A stretch of DNA of 64,000 bases from Enterobacter oligotrophicus (lineage in GTDB: Bacteria > Pseudomonadota > Gammaproteobacteria > Enterobacterales > Enterobacteriaceae): assembly GCF_009176645.1 (NCBI RefSeq), contig NZ_AP019007.1:4030001-4094000 (forward strand). The letters run 5' to 3'. The translations under genes were made by a program, and so were the position numbers. Of this stretch, positions 9,135 to 18,710 are shown piece by piece (the first letter of the stretch is position 1; every line of letters starts with the position of its first letter). The notes under the pieces are model-generated. The model was not told where the DNA came from, searched no databases, and worked only from the letters and a program-made list of their open reading frames with translations.

Positions 9135-9866
9135 TTACTTCTGGAACCATTTTTTGTAGATGGTTTCGTAGGTGCCGTCTTTCTTCACTTTTTCCAGCGC
9201 AGTGTTGAATTTCTGCTGCAGCTCAGTGTTGCCCTGACGAACCGCGATACCCAGGCCAGTGCCGAAGTAATCTTTATCCGTTACTTTATCACCCACGGCG
9301 GCCAGTTTATCGTTCGCTTTCAGCCATTCGGTCACGACTGCGGTATCACCGAATACGCCGTCGATACGGCCATTCTGCAGATCCAGCTTCGCATTCTGGT
9401 AGCTGTCATACGGAACGGTGGTGATTTCCGGATGTTTATCCATGATGAATTTCTGGTGCGTGGTGCCGTTCTGCACGCCGACTTTCTTACCTTTCAGCTG
9501 ATCAACAGAGGCATATTTACCTTTCTGACCAATAAACAGCGCGGAGTTGTCATAGTAAGGCGTAGTGAACAGAACCTGTTTTTCACGCTCAGGGGTGATG
9601 TCCATACCGGCCATCACGGCATCAATACGACGGAACTTCAGGCTTGGGATCAAGCTGTCAAACGCCTGGTTACTGAAAGTACAGGTCGCGTCGATCTCTT
9701 TACATAAAGCGTTTGCCAGATCCACATCGAAGCCAACAATTTTGTTGTTTGCATCGATAGATTCAAACGGAGGATAAGACGCTTCGGTGGCGAAACGAAT
9801 AGTCTGGGCTGCGGTAGCGGAAAGGCTGACGCTAGCAAGCAGCGCGGCAATCAATACTTTTTTCAT
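9135..9866 (-). CDS. artI: ArtI, periplasmic arginine-family binding protein
   Basis: Periplasmic binding protein encoded inside the artPIQM operon. The frame extends to 9968, but the start at 9866 is chosen: it gives MKKVLIAALLASVSLSATA, a typical signal peptide, a 243-residue product of family length, and GGGA about 8 bases upstream; the extension would run into artP. Landmarks SYPPFES, GFDVDLANALC, DITPEREK and GVFGDTAVVTEWL are present. In E. coli the ArtI ligand is less certain than that of ArtJ, so its substrate is given only as an arginine-family amino acid. Confidence 0.94.
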   Translation of the reverse strand: MKKVLIAALLASVSLSATAAQTIRFATEASYPPFESIDANNKIVGFDVDLANALCKEIDATCTFSNQAFDSLIPSLKFRRIDAVMAGMDITPEREKQVLFTTPYYDNSALFIGQKGKYASVDQLKGKKVGVQNGTTHQKFIMDKHPEITTVPYDSYQNAKLDLQNGRIDGVFGDTAVVTEWLKANDKLAAVGDKVTDKDYFGTGLGIAVRQGNTELQQKFNTALEKVKKDGTYETIYKKWFQK

Positions 9867-9885
9867 TATCATTTTCCCTAACACA

Positions 9886-10614
9886 TCAGTGAGATAAGTA
9901 ATTTTTAAAGGCATCGGTTTGCGGGTTTGTGAAGCAGCTCGCGTCACCTTGCTCAACGATATACCCATTTTCCATGTAAACCACGCGGCTGGCGGTTTTA
10001 CGCGCCACTTCCACTTCGTGAGTCACAATGACCTGAGTAATGTTAGTTTCCGCCAGCTCACGAATGATGCTCACGATCTGGGCGGTAATTTCCGGGTCCA
10101 GCGCTGCGGTTGGCTCGTCAAACAGCAGCACCGCAGGCTCCATCATCAGCGCACGGGCAATCGCCACGCGTTGCTGCTGACCACCGGAGAGGTGCAGCGG
10201 ATAGCGATCGCTGTACGGCTTAAGACGCAGACGTTCCAGCAGCTTTTCGGCGCGCGCCATCGCCTGGTCTTTGCTTAAACCGAGCACGCGGCAAGGCGCT
10301 TCAATCAGGTTTTGCAGGACGGTCAGGTGCGGCCAGAGGTTGTATTGCTGAAAGACCATGCCGACGTTTTGACGCAGCTCGCGGATCGCTTTATCAGACG
10401 GCGTTTTCGCAAAATCGAAATGGTTACCGGCAATCGCCAGCGTACCTGAACGGGGCATTTCAAGCAGATTAAGGACGCGCAGAAGGGAGCTTTTGCCTGC
10501 GCCGCTTGGGCCGAGCAAAACCAGCGTTTCGCCCTCCGGGCAGTTCAGCGTAATGTCAAACAGCGCCTGGTGTGCGCCGTAGAAGCAGTTAATGCCGTTT
10601 AGTTGAATACTCAT
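9886..10614 (-). CDS. artP: ArtP, arginine ABC transporter ATP-binding subunit
   Basis: ATPase that powers arginine uptake through ArtQM; 242 residues, as in K-12. Walker A is GPSGAGKSS near residue 35. The Q loop is [11 protein letters not shown], the signature is [15 protein letters not shown], Walker B is [13 protein letters not shown], and the switch His is in VTHEVEVA. It is the first gene of the artP-artI-artQ-artM operon, with artI following 19 bases after its stop. The upstream region has only a poor ARG-box match. Confidence 0.96.
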   Translation of the reverse strand: MSIQLNGINCFYGAHQALFDITLNCPEGETLVLLGPSGAGKSSLLRVLNLLEMPRSGTLAIAGNHFDFAKTPSDKAIRELRQNVGMVFQQYNLWPHLTVLQNLIEAPCRVLGLSKDQAMARAEKLLERLRLKPYSDRYPLHLSGGQQQRVAIARALMMEPAVLLFDEPTAALDPEITAQIVSIIRELAETNITQVIVTHEVEVARKTASRVVYMENGYIVEQGDASCFTNPQTDAFKNYLSH

Positions 10615-10775
10615 CGGGGCAGTCTTTACTCATCCAGGCAATCTATAGCAATTGAGGCCGCAGATAGTACCGTTGACAGAATAGTTATGCAATATTTCTG
10701 CGTTAAAAGTTAAATATAACCCGTAATCCTCTCTAAACATAGCACAAAATAGCGATGGGCAATGACGGCGAGTAT

Positions 10776-10810
10776 AAATGTCGGCATTCCGCATGAAATG
10801 CCGGACATTT
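10776..10810 (-). terminator. Hairpin downstream of ybjP
   Basis: AAATGTCGGCATT (10776-10788) pairs with AATGCCGGACATTT (10797-10810) with one bulged base and an 8-nt loop. Reading on the minus strand it lies about 30 bases after the ybjP stop and is followed by an A/T-rich ATTTATA rather than a clean T run, so termination is likely but not certain. Confidence 0.5.
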
Positions 10811-10840
10811 TACGGGGTTAACATTTTTATAACGGATGGC

Positions 10841-11359
10841 TTAGCGGTTCTCAATCGACTGGCGAAGCGTGCCAGCCGGGGCATGAACGTTGCCGCCGAT
10901 GTAGTGCACGTCGTCTACCGCCCAGCACTGGCCTTCGCGGATCATCAGCACTTCATCCTGCCAGGTCTGGCTGCCCTGAGTCAGCTTCACGCGCAGCGGA
11001 ATGTTTCGCGCATCGGTGTTCGGGATCGTTGAAGCACTGGCGACCTCGGCGCTATCCGGCAGCGTTGCGCGGCTGGAGAACGGATCGGATTTGAGCAGCG
11101 CATTATGCTGTGGATCGCGCGAAGCGTCGTTCAGCAGTTTTGCCAGACTATCGCTCAGGTACGGGCGCAGGGCGGTGATGTCGTTACCCCGGTGCTGGAT
11201 GCGATAATCATAGAACTGTTGCGCCACGGTATCCGGGCCGCCCTCAATACAAGGGCCGCTACGCGTACCGATATCCTTAAAAGCTGGCGTGACCGGGGTG
11301 GTGCAGGCGCTGAGCACCAGCGCGCACGGCACTAAAAGCGTTAAAGCAGAGTAGCGCAT
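10841..11359 (-). CDS. ybjP: YbjP, predicted lipoprotein
   Basis: Conserved enterobacterial lipoprotein of unknown function, 172 residues (K-12: 171). A signal peptide ends in the lipobox LSAC with Cys19 as the lipidated residue. The mature part contains two further Cys (in RSGPC and EGQCWAVDD) that could pair. It is transcribed away from ybjQ. A GGAAATCAAC ribosome-site region precedes the start. No catalytic motif is visible. Confidence 0.88.
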   Translation of the reverse strand: MRYSALTLLVPCALVLSACTTPVTPAFKDIGTRSGPCIEGGPDTVAQQFYDYRIQHRGNDITALRPYLSDSLAKLLNDASRDPQHNALLKSDPFSSRATLPDSAEVASASTIPNTDARNIPLRVKLTQGSQTWQDEVLMIREGQCWAVDDVHYIGGNVHAPAGTLRQSIENR

Positions 11360-11466
11360 GTTGATTTCCTTATTTATTAACTATCCTTTCAATCATAGCG
11401 TAACGAACCGATAATGCTGTTGAAGTTATAGCCTAAGGCATTGAACGCTAAAGAAGGAGAGTAAGT

Positions 11467-11790
11467 ATGCAGTTTTCAACAACGCCAACCCTGGAAGGGC
11501 AGCCGATTACCGAATATTGCGGCGTGGTCACGGGCGAAGCTATTCTCGGCGCGAATATTTTTCGGGATTTCTTTGCCGGTATCCGCGACATCGTCGGTGG
11601 CCGTTCGGGGGCCTACGAAAAAGAGCTGCGTAAGGCGCGCGAAATCGCGTTTAAGGAGCTGGGCGAGCAGGCAAAAGCGCTGGGCGCGGATGCCGTTGTG
11701 GGTATTGATATTGATTATGAAACCGTTGGTAAAGATGCCAGCATGCTGATGGTGAGCGTAAGCGGTACGGCGGTGAAAACGCGTCGATGA
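11467..11790 (+). CDS. ybjQ: YbjQ, UPF0145 family protein
   Basis: Small soluble protein of 107 residues, the family length. The body shows the family landmarks [19 protein letters not shown] and [15 protein letters not shown], then [15 protein letters not shown]. Family members form pentamers; their biochemical role is not established. AAGGAGA precedes the ATG by 8 bases. The stop overlaps the amiD start by 4 bases (ATGA), so the two are coupled as in K-12. Confidence 0.9.
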   Translation: MQFSTTPTLEGQPITEYCGVVTGEAILGANIFRDFFAGIRDIVGGRSGAYEKELRKAREIAFKELGEQAKALGADAVVGIDIDYETVGKDASMLMVSVSGTAVKTRR

Positions 11791-12617
11791 AACGCTCGCT
11801 ATCCACACTCCTGCTGGCGCTGCTGCTGGCAGGATGTGCTACCGAAAAAGGCATTGTTGATAAAGGCACCTACGAGCTGGATACCCGTCACCAGGCGCAG
11901 GCGGCGTACCCGCGTATAAAGGTGCTGGTGATCCACTACACCGCCGATGATTTCGACACCTCGCTGGCGACGTTAACCGACAAAAACGTCAGTTCTCACT
12001 ATCTTATCCCAGCTAAACCTCCTGCACCGGATGGCAAACCGCGCATCTGGCAACTGGTGCCTGAAAGTGAACTGGCGTGGCATGCCGGATTGAGCTTCTG
12101 GCGCGGTACAAACCGTATCAACGACACGTCTGTCGGCATTGAGCTGGAAAACCGTGGCTGGCAGATGAATGAGGGTGTGAAAACATTCGCCCCCTTCGAG
12201 CCTGCGCAAATCGCGGCGCTTATCCCGCTCGCCAGAGACATTATTACCCGTTACAACATTAAACCGCAGAACGTGGTGGCCCATTCCGATATCGCCCCTC
12301 AGCGTAAAGACGACCCAGGTCCGCTGTTTCCCTGGCGCGAACTGGCGCAGCAGGGGATTGGTGCCTGGCCCGATCCCGAACGCGTGACGTTTTATCTGAA
12401 CGGTCGGCCACGCTTTCAGGCGGTCGATACCGCGATGCTTCTCGACCTCTTAGCGCGTTACGGCTATGACGTGCCTGAAAACAGCACGCCAGCGCAGCAG
12501 AAAAGAGTCATTAGCGTTTTCCAGATGCATTTTCGTCCGCAGTTATGGAATGGCGTTGCTGATAGAGAAACCATGGCGATCGCCGAAGCACTTTTAGAGA
12601 AATACGGACAGGGGTAA
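11787..12617 (+). CDS. amiD: AmiD, outer-membrane N-acetylmuramoyl-L-alanine amidase
   Basis: Zinc amidase that cleaves the bond between MurNAc and L-Ala in peptidoglycan and anhydro-muropeptides. It is 276 residues, as in K-12 (AmiD, formerly YbjR). A lipoprotein signal ends LLLAGC with Cys17. The amidase_2 domain shows the zinc-ligand candidates His50 (VIHYTADDF), His167 (VVAHSDIAP) and Asp177 (KDDPGP), and the catalytic Glu120 in [11 protein letters not shown]-terminal peptidoglycan-binding domain follows (about 200-276). It overlaps ybjQ by 4 bases. Confidence 0.94.
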   Translation: MKRSLSTLLLALLLAGCATEKGIVDKGTYELDTRHQAQAAYPRIKVLVIHYTADDFDTSLATLTDKNVSSHYLIPAKPPAPDGKPRIWQLVPESELAWHAGLSFWRGTNRINDTSVGIELENRGWQMNEGVKTFAPFEPAQIAALIPLARDIITRYNIKPQNVVAHSDIAPQRKDDPGPLFPWRELAQQGIGAWPDPERVTFYLNGRPRFQAVDTAMLLDLLARYGYDVPENSTPAQQKRVISVFQMHFRPQLWNGVADRETMAIAEALLEKYGQG

Positions 12618-12807
12618 TCCTTGGGTTTACCCCCAAAGACGTATTTTTCTCATGTTTTTCTTAAGATTAATCTTAGGTACAAATTCAATTCATTTTTAGT
12701 TAATTGACTTAAAATTATCCGGATTTAAGATGGACACATAGCTTGCTAAGCAATGCAGCAAAAAAATATTTAAAGCATCAGTTTTTTATTCTCTCTTTGA
12801 GAACATT

Positions 12808-12858
12808 ATCAGGAAAATATTCCTGAACTCAGGTTATTTAACCTCAGTCCTGATTTTT
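12808..12858 (+). terminator. Nested hairpins ahead of the Crp-fold regulator gene
   Basis: ATCAGGA (12808-12814) can pair with TCCTGAT (12848-12854), followed by four T. Inside lies AGGTTA-TT-TAACCT (12831-12844). As an alternative, TCAGGAA (12809-12815) pairs with the nearer TTCCTGA (12820-12826). The structure could terminate ybjQ-amiD transcripts, or attenuate the gene starting at 12888, whose ATG is only 29 bases after the T run. Confidence 0.5.
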
Positions 12859-12887
12859 AAAGTTCACATCTTATAACGGGTATAACA

Positions 12888-13511
12888 ATGTTAAGCATCT
12901 ATGCTAAAAAATTACGTCCACAAAACGAAATGGACGCTATTATTTCTGCAACGTCAGGTTTCGAAGAAAAAACGTTAAAGAAATGGCAGAAAATCTCCAC
13001 TGCAGATTCCCAGTATATTCATATTATCGTCAGCGGCGAAGTAGAATTCCGACGCGAATCTGACGAATTATGTATGTTCACCGTTCAGGGACAGTGCATT
13101 TTCGGTCTTTCATCCATCTTCTATCATTCAACCCACATGTATGGGCTTGTGCGTGCAAATACCGTTGTCCGCTCCATAAAAAAAGATGTTTTTACACAGC
13201 TGATGACCGATAAAAATCTCTGGCCTGAGCTGGCTAAAGTGCTTGCCTGCTATGTCTGCATGCTGAGCAAACGTGATGACGTTCTGGTTGCCCGCAGTGC
13301 GTATTCTGTTGTACGCGAGTTTTTATATGAAATTAATGAACTGATTGTTGAACATAAACGCGATATTAATGTTTATGATTACATTCAGGAGTACACTAAT
13401 CTGGCTCGCAGCACCATTATTAAAATCCTCTCTGACCTGAAGAAAGGTCAATACATTGTGGTGGAAAAAGGTCGACTTCTTAATCTCACCGCACTGCCTG
13501 AAAAATATTAA
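12888..13511 (+). CDS. Crp-fold/winged-helix regulator of the IprA (YaiV) type
   Basis: Transcription-factor-like protein of 207 residues, the same length as K-12 YaiV/IprA. The N-terminal half (about 45-120) is a cyclic-nucleotide-binding-like beta-roll (IHIIVSGEVEFRRES, GQCIFGLSSIF). The C-terminal half (about 155-207) is a winged helix with DYIQEYTNLARSTIIKILSDL and a wing GQYIVVEKGRLLNL, matching the YaiV ending in pattern. The residues that bind cAMP in true Crp are not recognisable. It ends exactly where the convergent gspB ends, stop codon against stop codon, so it is a candidate regulator of the secretion genes. That link is inference. Confidence 0.75.
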   Translation: MLSIYAKKLRPQNEMDAIISATSGFEEKTLKKWQKISTADSQYIHIIVSGEVEFRRESDELCMFTVQGQCIFGLSSIFYHSTHMYGLVRANTVVRSIKKDVFTQLMTDKNLWPELAKVLACYVCMLSKRDDVLVARSAYSVVREFLYEINELIVEHKRDINVYDYIQEYTNLARSTIIKILSDLKKGQYIVVEKGRLLNLTALPEKY

Positions 13512-14150
13512 TTACTCCAGCCGGTCTCCTTTTTCACTTAACGGAGGCCGGGAATTATCTTTATGTAGCATCCCAGATTGCGAATTATCCTGCGTTTCGT
13601 CAACCGGCGGCGCGGGAATTTTCCCTTGCGCATAATCCTGCTCTTGTTCTTTGAGCGCCTGCCTGAATAATTCTTTTAACGATGTATCGTCATTATCTGT
13701 ACGGCTATTCTTAACGGCGTCGACATCATCGTGCGCCTCTGTTCCTGGTAACGTATCACGTGACGTATCGTGCGGAATATTACCGTCAGGTGCCTGTTGC
13801 CAGTCAGCGTCGTCGTTATTAATTGGCAGATCCTGCATCGCGGGGATCTCCTCATGCACCGGCGCAGGTTTCGGGTGTGGATGCGGGAAAGGTTTACTCA
13901 CATACACGTAATGCATATCCGACAATTGCGTTTCAGGTTTGGCGACGCTTGCTTTTACCGGTTCAGGTGCGGGGTGTCGCAAGTTCCAGTAAACGTGTGC
14001 GTAAAGCCCGGCAACGAGCATGGCACAAAGCCCGAGCATCCATAAAAAGGTATGACCGACGACTTTTCTCAGGCTGGGGACGCGGTATGAAAACCAGACC
14101 GCCTCCCCGGTAACGTAACTGCGCTGGGCCGCAAGACAGATGGTAGACAT
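13512..14150 (-). CDS. gspB: GspB, type II secretion assembly factor (ExeB/PulB-like)
   Basis: Inner-membrane protein of 212 residues that works with GspA to place the GspD secretin in the outer membrane. One membrane segment (about residues 32-52, HTFLWMLGLCAMLVAGLYAH) follows a short cytoplasmic tail. The long periplasmic part is rich in Pro, His and acidic residues (SKPFPHPHPKPAPVHEE), low-complexity as expected of this family. The start overlaps the gspA stop by one base (TAATG), giving a gspA-gspB operon divergent from gspC onwards, the K-12 arrangement. Confidence 0.85.
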   Translation of the reverse strand: MSTICLAAQRSYVTGEAVWFSYRVPSLRKVVGHTFLWMLGLCAMLVAGLYAHVYWNLRHPAPEPVKASVAKPETQLSDMHYVYVSKPFPHPHPKPAPVHEEIPAMQDLPINNDDADWQQAPDGNIPHDTSRDTLPGTEAHDDVDAVKNSRTDNDDTSLKELFRQALKEQEQDYAQGKIPAPPVDETQDNSQSGMLHKDNSRPPLSEKGDRLE

Positions 14151-15727
14151 TAGGAACTCTTCTCCTGCGTTTTCGCGGCGGGTTCTGAACGGGATGTCTG
14201 GATCAACACGTTCGGCGTGGTATTGGTATCCCGCATTAACTGCATCAGTGTCTCTTCTCCCGGAATGCCATCCACATGCAGATTAGCCTTCTGCTGGAAC
14301 GCGCGGGTGCGTTTCATTAACTCCGCCGTCCAGGTCTGGGCGTGTGTTTCGGGCTGCGAAAGTGCCAGACTCAACTGCTGATCGAGCCACGTCAGCTCTT
14401 TGCTGTCGCTGGCGGCACTGATAGCGTCTTTACCTTCTGGCGTCAGGCGGTGCAGCTGCGTGTAATTCCCGGTCGCATGTTGGTTAAACCAGCTGCGGCT
14501 TACCTGCCATGTACGATTATTCATCAGCAGGTCGATTGAGTTGTCCCCGACACGGGCAACAACGGCATAATTAAGGTGATTACCGGTTTTCATTTCACTC
14601 ACCCACGGATAGCCTTCGTGTGCCAGCGCATCCGGCGAGGCATTTCCCTGTTTACACATCAGGTTAACCCTGGCGGCGTTCTGACACAGCGCGTCTTCCG
14701 CCGATGCATCGTAACCCCACATCAGGTAAAGCTGGTGCATGGCATCCGGCTGATTGACCATTTCATTGTCGATGACCGGCACGACAGGCACGTCTGCTTT
14801 CGGGGTCTGCTGTTTCCAACTGATCGGCACCGGCAACTGAACCGGCAGCCTGGCGTTGATTGACGATGTTAAATACCAGCCGCAGGCAGCGAATAATACA
14901 GAGGCGAAAAGTCCAACGGTTGCCAGGCGCTTACCGGGTCTTTTCGCGGGGAGGATTTCGCCAGCGGCCAGACGTAAATGACGCGGGCTCACCTGTGCTG
15001 CGCGTTCCGTCCAGGCGGCAATCAGGGACAGGTGCGCCAGTTCATTGAATTTACTGATGTGACCTTTTGTTAGCGTATGCATTTTGCGAACGCGGGCGGG
15101 AGATAACGGTGCTGTTTCGCAGCCCAGCTCCTCGCATTGCGTCTGCACATAGCTGAGATATTCACGACAGGTCAGGCCACGCACCACATGGTGCGTATGC
15201 ACAAACTCCTGAAGCCCTGACTGCTGCATCAGAACCGTTTCCTGATCCACTGCGCCCGTCAGCACAATCGCTAACTGAAACTCAAGCTCCTGCGCACGGG
15301 CCAGCAACATTCCCAGTACCTCCCGGCAGCTCTCCTTCATGGCTTCCATGTGGGAAATCACCAGCACTTTACTTTTCGTCTTGCGGGAAGTGCTCTCTTC
15401 AAGCCAGTGACGCAGTACGGCATCGACTGCCTGGACGCGGCTTTTATTCTCTTTACTCTCCGGGCTGAGTTTGTACAGCAGGCTACTGGCACTCAGTTTT
15501 GGAAAAGCATTTACAGAAAGTACGTCGCGGCAGGCGGCTTTCAGCGCATCGCTGAACTGGCAAAGCAGCGCGGTGTCGTGACAAAAGAGCCCGGTAATTC
15601 CCGCCGTCCGGGTTTTCTCCTTCAGCAGGTTGAACACGTCCTGATGATAAGGCACAAAAAAGTCACCCGATACGCGGGTGACCTTCCTGAATGGCGGATT
15701 TTTAAAATTAAAATGACTCTGATACAT
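14150..15727 (-). CDS. gspA: GspA, ExeA-type assembly protein with degenerate ATPase motifs
   Basis: Inner-membrane partner of GspB, 525 residues. The N-terminal part (about 1-265) has the ExeA-like AAA layout starting with FNFKNPPF. At the place of the P-loop, however, it reads GITGLFCHDTALLCQFSDAL (residues 44-63), with no GxxxxGK[ST], and at Walker B it reads VLVISHMEAM (121-130), with Ser-His in place of Asp-Glu. A membrane segment (about 272-290) and a periplasmic part follow, ending in a peptidoglycan-binding domain (about 470-510, FQQKANLHVDGIPGEETL). K-12 GspA keeps a GEAGSGKT P-loop, so this one probably does not hydrolyse ATP. The family call rests on order, architecture and the C-terminal match. 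Confidence 0.85.
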   Translation of the reverse strand: MYQSHFNFKNPPFRKVTRVSGDFFVPYHQDVFNLLKEKTRTAGITGLFCHDTALLCQFSDALKAACRDVLSVNAFPKLSASSLLYKLSPESKENKSRVQAVDAVLRHWLEESTSRKTKSKVLVISHMEAMKESCREVLGMLLARAQELEFQLAIVLTGAVDQETVLMQQSGLQEFVHTHHVVRGLTCREYLSYVQTQCEELGCETAPLSPARVRKMHTLTKGHISKFNELAHLSLIAAWTERAAQVSPRHLRLAAGEILPAKRPGKRLATVGLFASVLFAACGWYLTSSINARLPVQLPVPISWKQQTPKADVPVVPVIDNEMVNQPDAMHQLYLMWGYDASAEDALCQNAARVNLMCKQGNASPDALAHEGYPWVSEMKTGNHLNYAVVARVGDNSIDLLMNNRTWQVSRSWFNQHATGNYTQLHRLTPEGKDAISAASDSKELTWLDQQLSLALSQPETHAQTWTAELMKRTRAFQQKANLHVDGIPGEETLMQLMRDTNTTPNVLIQTSRSEPAAKTQEKSS

Positions 15728-15986
15728 AACGACTTACCGTCTCTTTACATGAATAGCACTGGGACGAAAAAGTAAGCTAAGCGCTACGTCTGGTCAATTT
15801 GCAGTCAGAGTAAAAATAACCTGTCTTTCAGCCTTAACATCTGGTTTTTTCCCGGTCAATATTTTTCTTCATCAAAGTTAATGGCAAAGCTGGTGGTCGA
15901 TTTTGAGCCGACTATTTACTATTTGCATCACATATTGGCGCAGCACGACGCTGCTTATTTTCGCTTTGCTAAAGGCCAGATGAATA
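15728..15986. promoter_or_regulatory. Divergent gspAB / gspC promoter region
   Basis: AT-rich 259-bp spacer between the divergent gspA and gspC starts. It must hold both promoters. In K-12 the equivalent region is silenced by H-NS, and the T-rich tracts here (GGTTTTTTCCC, ATATTTTTCTT) would suit that, but no precise promoter can be assigned by eye. Confidence 0.5.
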
Positions 15987-16760
15987 ATGAGTTTCTCATT
16001 TCTCTCCCGGTGGATAACACCCTGTATTATGTTTGTGTCGCTGATTTTTTGCGGCCAGCAAGGGTATGTGATCTATAAAGATTATAAAAAAGTTTCAAAT
16101 AAACTGGCGAATGCTGACGTCAAAAAGCCTCAACAGCGCCAGAGTGACAAAGCGTTTACTCTTTTTACTGCCGCGGTGCGTCAGGAGAACCCGCGTGCGG
16201 CGGCGAAAGCTCCGTTAGCCGCTGAGATTGAAGGCATTGTCAGCAGTGATGATGCCTGGCTCTCCTTCGCCGTTATCAAGACGCCGGGCGGTCAGAAAAG
16301 CTATCGTGAAGGTGAAAATCTTTCCGGTTTCAGCGACGCGTATATTGAGACAATCAATAAAGACAATGTGGTAATTAATTACGAAGGTACTTCGCAGGTA
16401 CTGGCATTAAAAACACCCGATTATTTTAAGGGCGGCGTTAACAGCGGCCCGGTAACCAAATCGACAAAGGACGCGGGGGCTGACAGTGTGCACCTGGATG
16501 ATTATCTGGTGTTAAAACCGTTAATCGAAAAGGGCCAGCTGGAGGGGTACAACATCAATCCACGGAATGCGTCCTCTTTTTACAGCCATTCCGGGCTGAA
16601 AAAAGGGGATGTGGCTATAGAAGTCAACTCTGTTGATATGACCAATGAAACACAGGCAAAAAATATTATTGCTAACTGGTCAAATATGAAAGAAGCGGAG
16701 GTCGTCGTCAGACGTCACGCTCACCTTGAAAATATTCGGGTTAATGTTCTAAACAATTAA
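15987..16760 (+). CDS. gspC: GspC, type II secretion inner-membrane coupling protein
   Basis: Bitopic inner-membrane protein of 257 residues that bridges the inner-membrane platform to the secretin and helps recognise substrate. A membrane segment lies at about residues 9-27, followed by a Pro/Gln-rich spacer and the homology-region domain (about 75-150, IEGIVSSDDAWLSFAVI). The C-terminus is PDZ-like (about 170-257, with HSGLKKGDVAIEVNSVDM). An in-frame stop just upstream (15981) makes ATG 15987 the first possible ATG; its ribosome site is weak (AAAGG 15970-15974). It starts the gspC-O operon. Confidence 0.85.
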   Translation: MSFSFLSRWITPCIMFVSLIFCGQQGYVIYKDYKKVSNKLANADVKKPQQRQSDKAFTLFTAAVRQENPRAAAKAPLAAEIEGIVSSDDAWLSFAVIKTPGGQKSYREGENLSGFSDAYIETINKDNVVINYEGTSQVLALKTPDYFKGGVNSGPVTKSTKDAGADSVHLDDYLVLKPLIEKGQLEGYNINPRNASSFYSHSGLKKGDVAIEVNSVDMTNETQAKNIIANWSNMKEAEVVVRRHAHLENIRVNVLNN

Positions 16761-16773
16761 CAAGTGTACAGAC

Positions 16774-18696
16774 ATGAAGAAATTTCCCTGGGCGTGCGTG
16801 GCGCTGACCGCATTGTCGTTATATTCGAGTTCACTGCTTGCAGCCAACTTTAGCGCCAGTTTTAAAAACACCGATATCCGTGAATTTATCGATACGGTAG
16901 GCCGCAACTTAAACAAAACCATTCTGGTCGATCCCTCCGTTCAGGGGTCTGTATCGGTCAGAACCTATAACGTGCTGACGGAAGATGAGTATTACCAGTT
17001 CTTCTTAAGCGTGCTGGATCTGTACGGGCTGTCGGTGATCCCGATGGACAACGGCATGGTCAAAGTGGTGCGCTCAAGCGTGGCACGCACGGCAGGTGCT
17101 CCGGTTGCTGACAGCAAAAATCCGGGTAAAGGTGATGAGATTATCACCCGCGTTGTGCGCATGGAAAACGTTCCTGTGCGTGAACTGGCTCCGCTGCTGC
17201 GCCAGCTCAACGATGCGTCCGGTATCGGCAACGTGGTGCACTTTGAACCGTCGAACGTCCTGCTGTTAACCGGTAAAGCCTCGGTGGTAAACCGCCTGGT
17301 GGATTTGGTGCAACGCGTCGATAAAGACGGTATTCAGCGCCGCGAGATCGTGCCGCTGCGCTTTGCTTCTGCCAAAGAGCTTTCGGATATGTTGAATAAC
17401 CTCAACAACGAAGAGCAGAAAGGGCAGAACGCACCGCAGCTGGCGACCAAAGTGGTGGCGGACGATGAAACCAACAGCCTGGTTATTAGCGGTTCGGAAG
17501 GGGCGCGTGCCCGTACCCGCTCGCTGATCGGCCAGCTGGATCGCGAGCAGAACAATGAAGGTAATACCCGCGTGTTTTACCTGAAATATGCCAACGCCAG
17601 CAAAGTTGTCCCGGTGTTGACCGGAATCGGCGAGCAGCTGAAAGACAAGGCCGGTGCGCCGAAAAGCAAAACTGCGCCTGCGTCAGGTGACCTGAATATT
17701 ACCGCCGACGAATCAACCAACTCACTGGTGATCACCGCGCAGCCTAACGTGATGAACTCCCTTGAGAAGGTGATCGACAAGCTCGATATTCGTCGTCCGC
17801 AGGTTCTGGTGGAAGCGATCATTGCGGAAGTCCAGGACGGCAACGGACTGGATCTCGGCGTGCAGTGGACGAGCAAGCACGGTGGCGTGCAGTTCGGTTC
17901 AACCGGCCTGCCAATCAGCCAGATTAAGAACGGCACCATGAAAGGCGCGAGTTTTACCGGTCTGGCAACGGGCTTCTTTAACGGTGATTTCGGCGCACTG
18001 ATGACCGCGCTTTCCACTGACGGCAAAAATGACATTCTTTCTACGCCAAGCGTCGTGACGCTGGATAACAAAGAAGCGTCGTTTAACGTCGGCCAGGATG
18101 TGCCGGTGCTTTCCGGCTCGCAGACCACCAGTGGCGATAACGTGTTTAACTCCGTTGAGCGTAAAACGGTCGGTACGAAGCTGAAAATTGTGCCGCAAAT
18201 CAACGATGGCGACATGATCCACCTGAAAATCGAGCAGGAAGTTTCCAGCGTGGATAACAACGCAACGGAAGATGCCAGCCTTGGCCCAACGTTCAACACG
18301 CGCACCATTAATAACGAAGTGATGGTGCACAGTGGTCAGACGGTGGTGCTTGGCGGTTTGATGGAAAACGTCACCAAACAGACGGTCTCCAAAGTACCAC
18401 TGCTGGGCGATATTCCGCTGGTCGGTCAGCTGTTCCGCTACACCTCGCAGGATTCGTCAAAACGCAACCTGATGGTCTTTATCCATACCACGGTGCTGCG
18501 CGACGACGACAACTACAGCGCGGCGTCGAAGGAAAAATATGACCAGATCCGCGCCCGCCAGCAGCAGCGTGTGGAAGAGAAAAAGCTCGGCATTCTTGAA
18601 CCGGCCGATAACCCCGTCTTGCCCGATTTTCCTTCAGCAAGCGCAGCCCCGGTGAAAACCAGCGCCAGCGCATCACGCAATCCGTTTAAAGAGTAA
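16774..18696 (+). CDS. gspD: GspD, type II secretion outer-membrane secretin
   Basis: Outer-membrane channel subunit, 640 residues. A signal peptide ([20 protein letters not shown], then LLAA) leads to the N0 domain (about 24-100) and three N1-N3 repeats, recognisable by repeated NSLVI elements. The secretin core (about 340-580) contains [14 protein letters not shown] and [15 protein letters not shown]. The last 60 residues are a loose Pro/Ala/Ser-rich tail. No gspS pilotin gene is seen nearby; the gspAB pair may replace it. It starts 13 bases after gspC. Confidence 0.95.
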   Translation: MKKFPWACVALTALSLYSSSLLAANFSASFKNTDIREFIDTVGRNLNKTILVDPSVQGSVSVRTYNVLTEDEYYQFFLSVLDLYGLSVIPMDNGMVKVVRSSVARTAGAPVADSKNPGKGDEIITRVVRMENVPVRELAPLLRQLNDASGIGNVVHFEPSNVLLLTGKASVVNRLVDLVQRVDKDGIQRREIVPLRFASAKELSDMLNNLNNEEQKGQNAPQLATKVVADDETNSLVISGSEGARARTRSLIGQLDREQNNEGNTRVFYLKYANASKVVPVLTGIGEQLKDKAGAPKSKTAPASGDLNITADESTNSLVITAQPNVMNSLEKVIDKLDIRRPQVLVEAIIAEVQDGNGLDLGVQWTSKHGGVQFGSTGLPISQIKNGTMKGASFTGLATGFFNGDFGALMTALSTDGKNDILSTPSVVTLDNKEASFNVGQDVPVLSGSQTTSGDNVFNSVERKTVGTKLKIVPQINDGDMIHLKIEQEVSSVDNNATEDASLGPTFNTRTINNEVMVHSGQTVVLGGLMENVTKQTVSKVPLLGDIPLVGQLFRYTSQDSSKRNLMVFIHTTVLRDDDNYSAASKEKYDQIRARQQQRVEEKKLGILEPADNPVLPDFPSASAAPVKTSASASRNPFKE

Positions 18697-18710
18697 GGCG
18701 GAGGTGCAAT

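Noticed and set aside
10615..10770. ARG box upstream of artP
   Set aside because: The best stretch, around TATGCAATATTTCTGCG, has too many mismatches to both half-sites and no second box at 21-bp spacing.
15881..16078. 65-codon frame overlapping the gspC start
   Set aside because: No ribosome site and no recognised product; it probably only reflects the AT-rich promoter region. A leader peptide role cannot be excluded.
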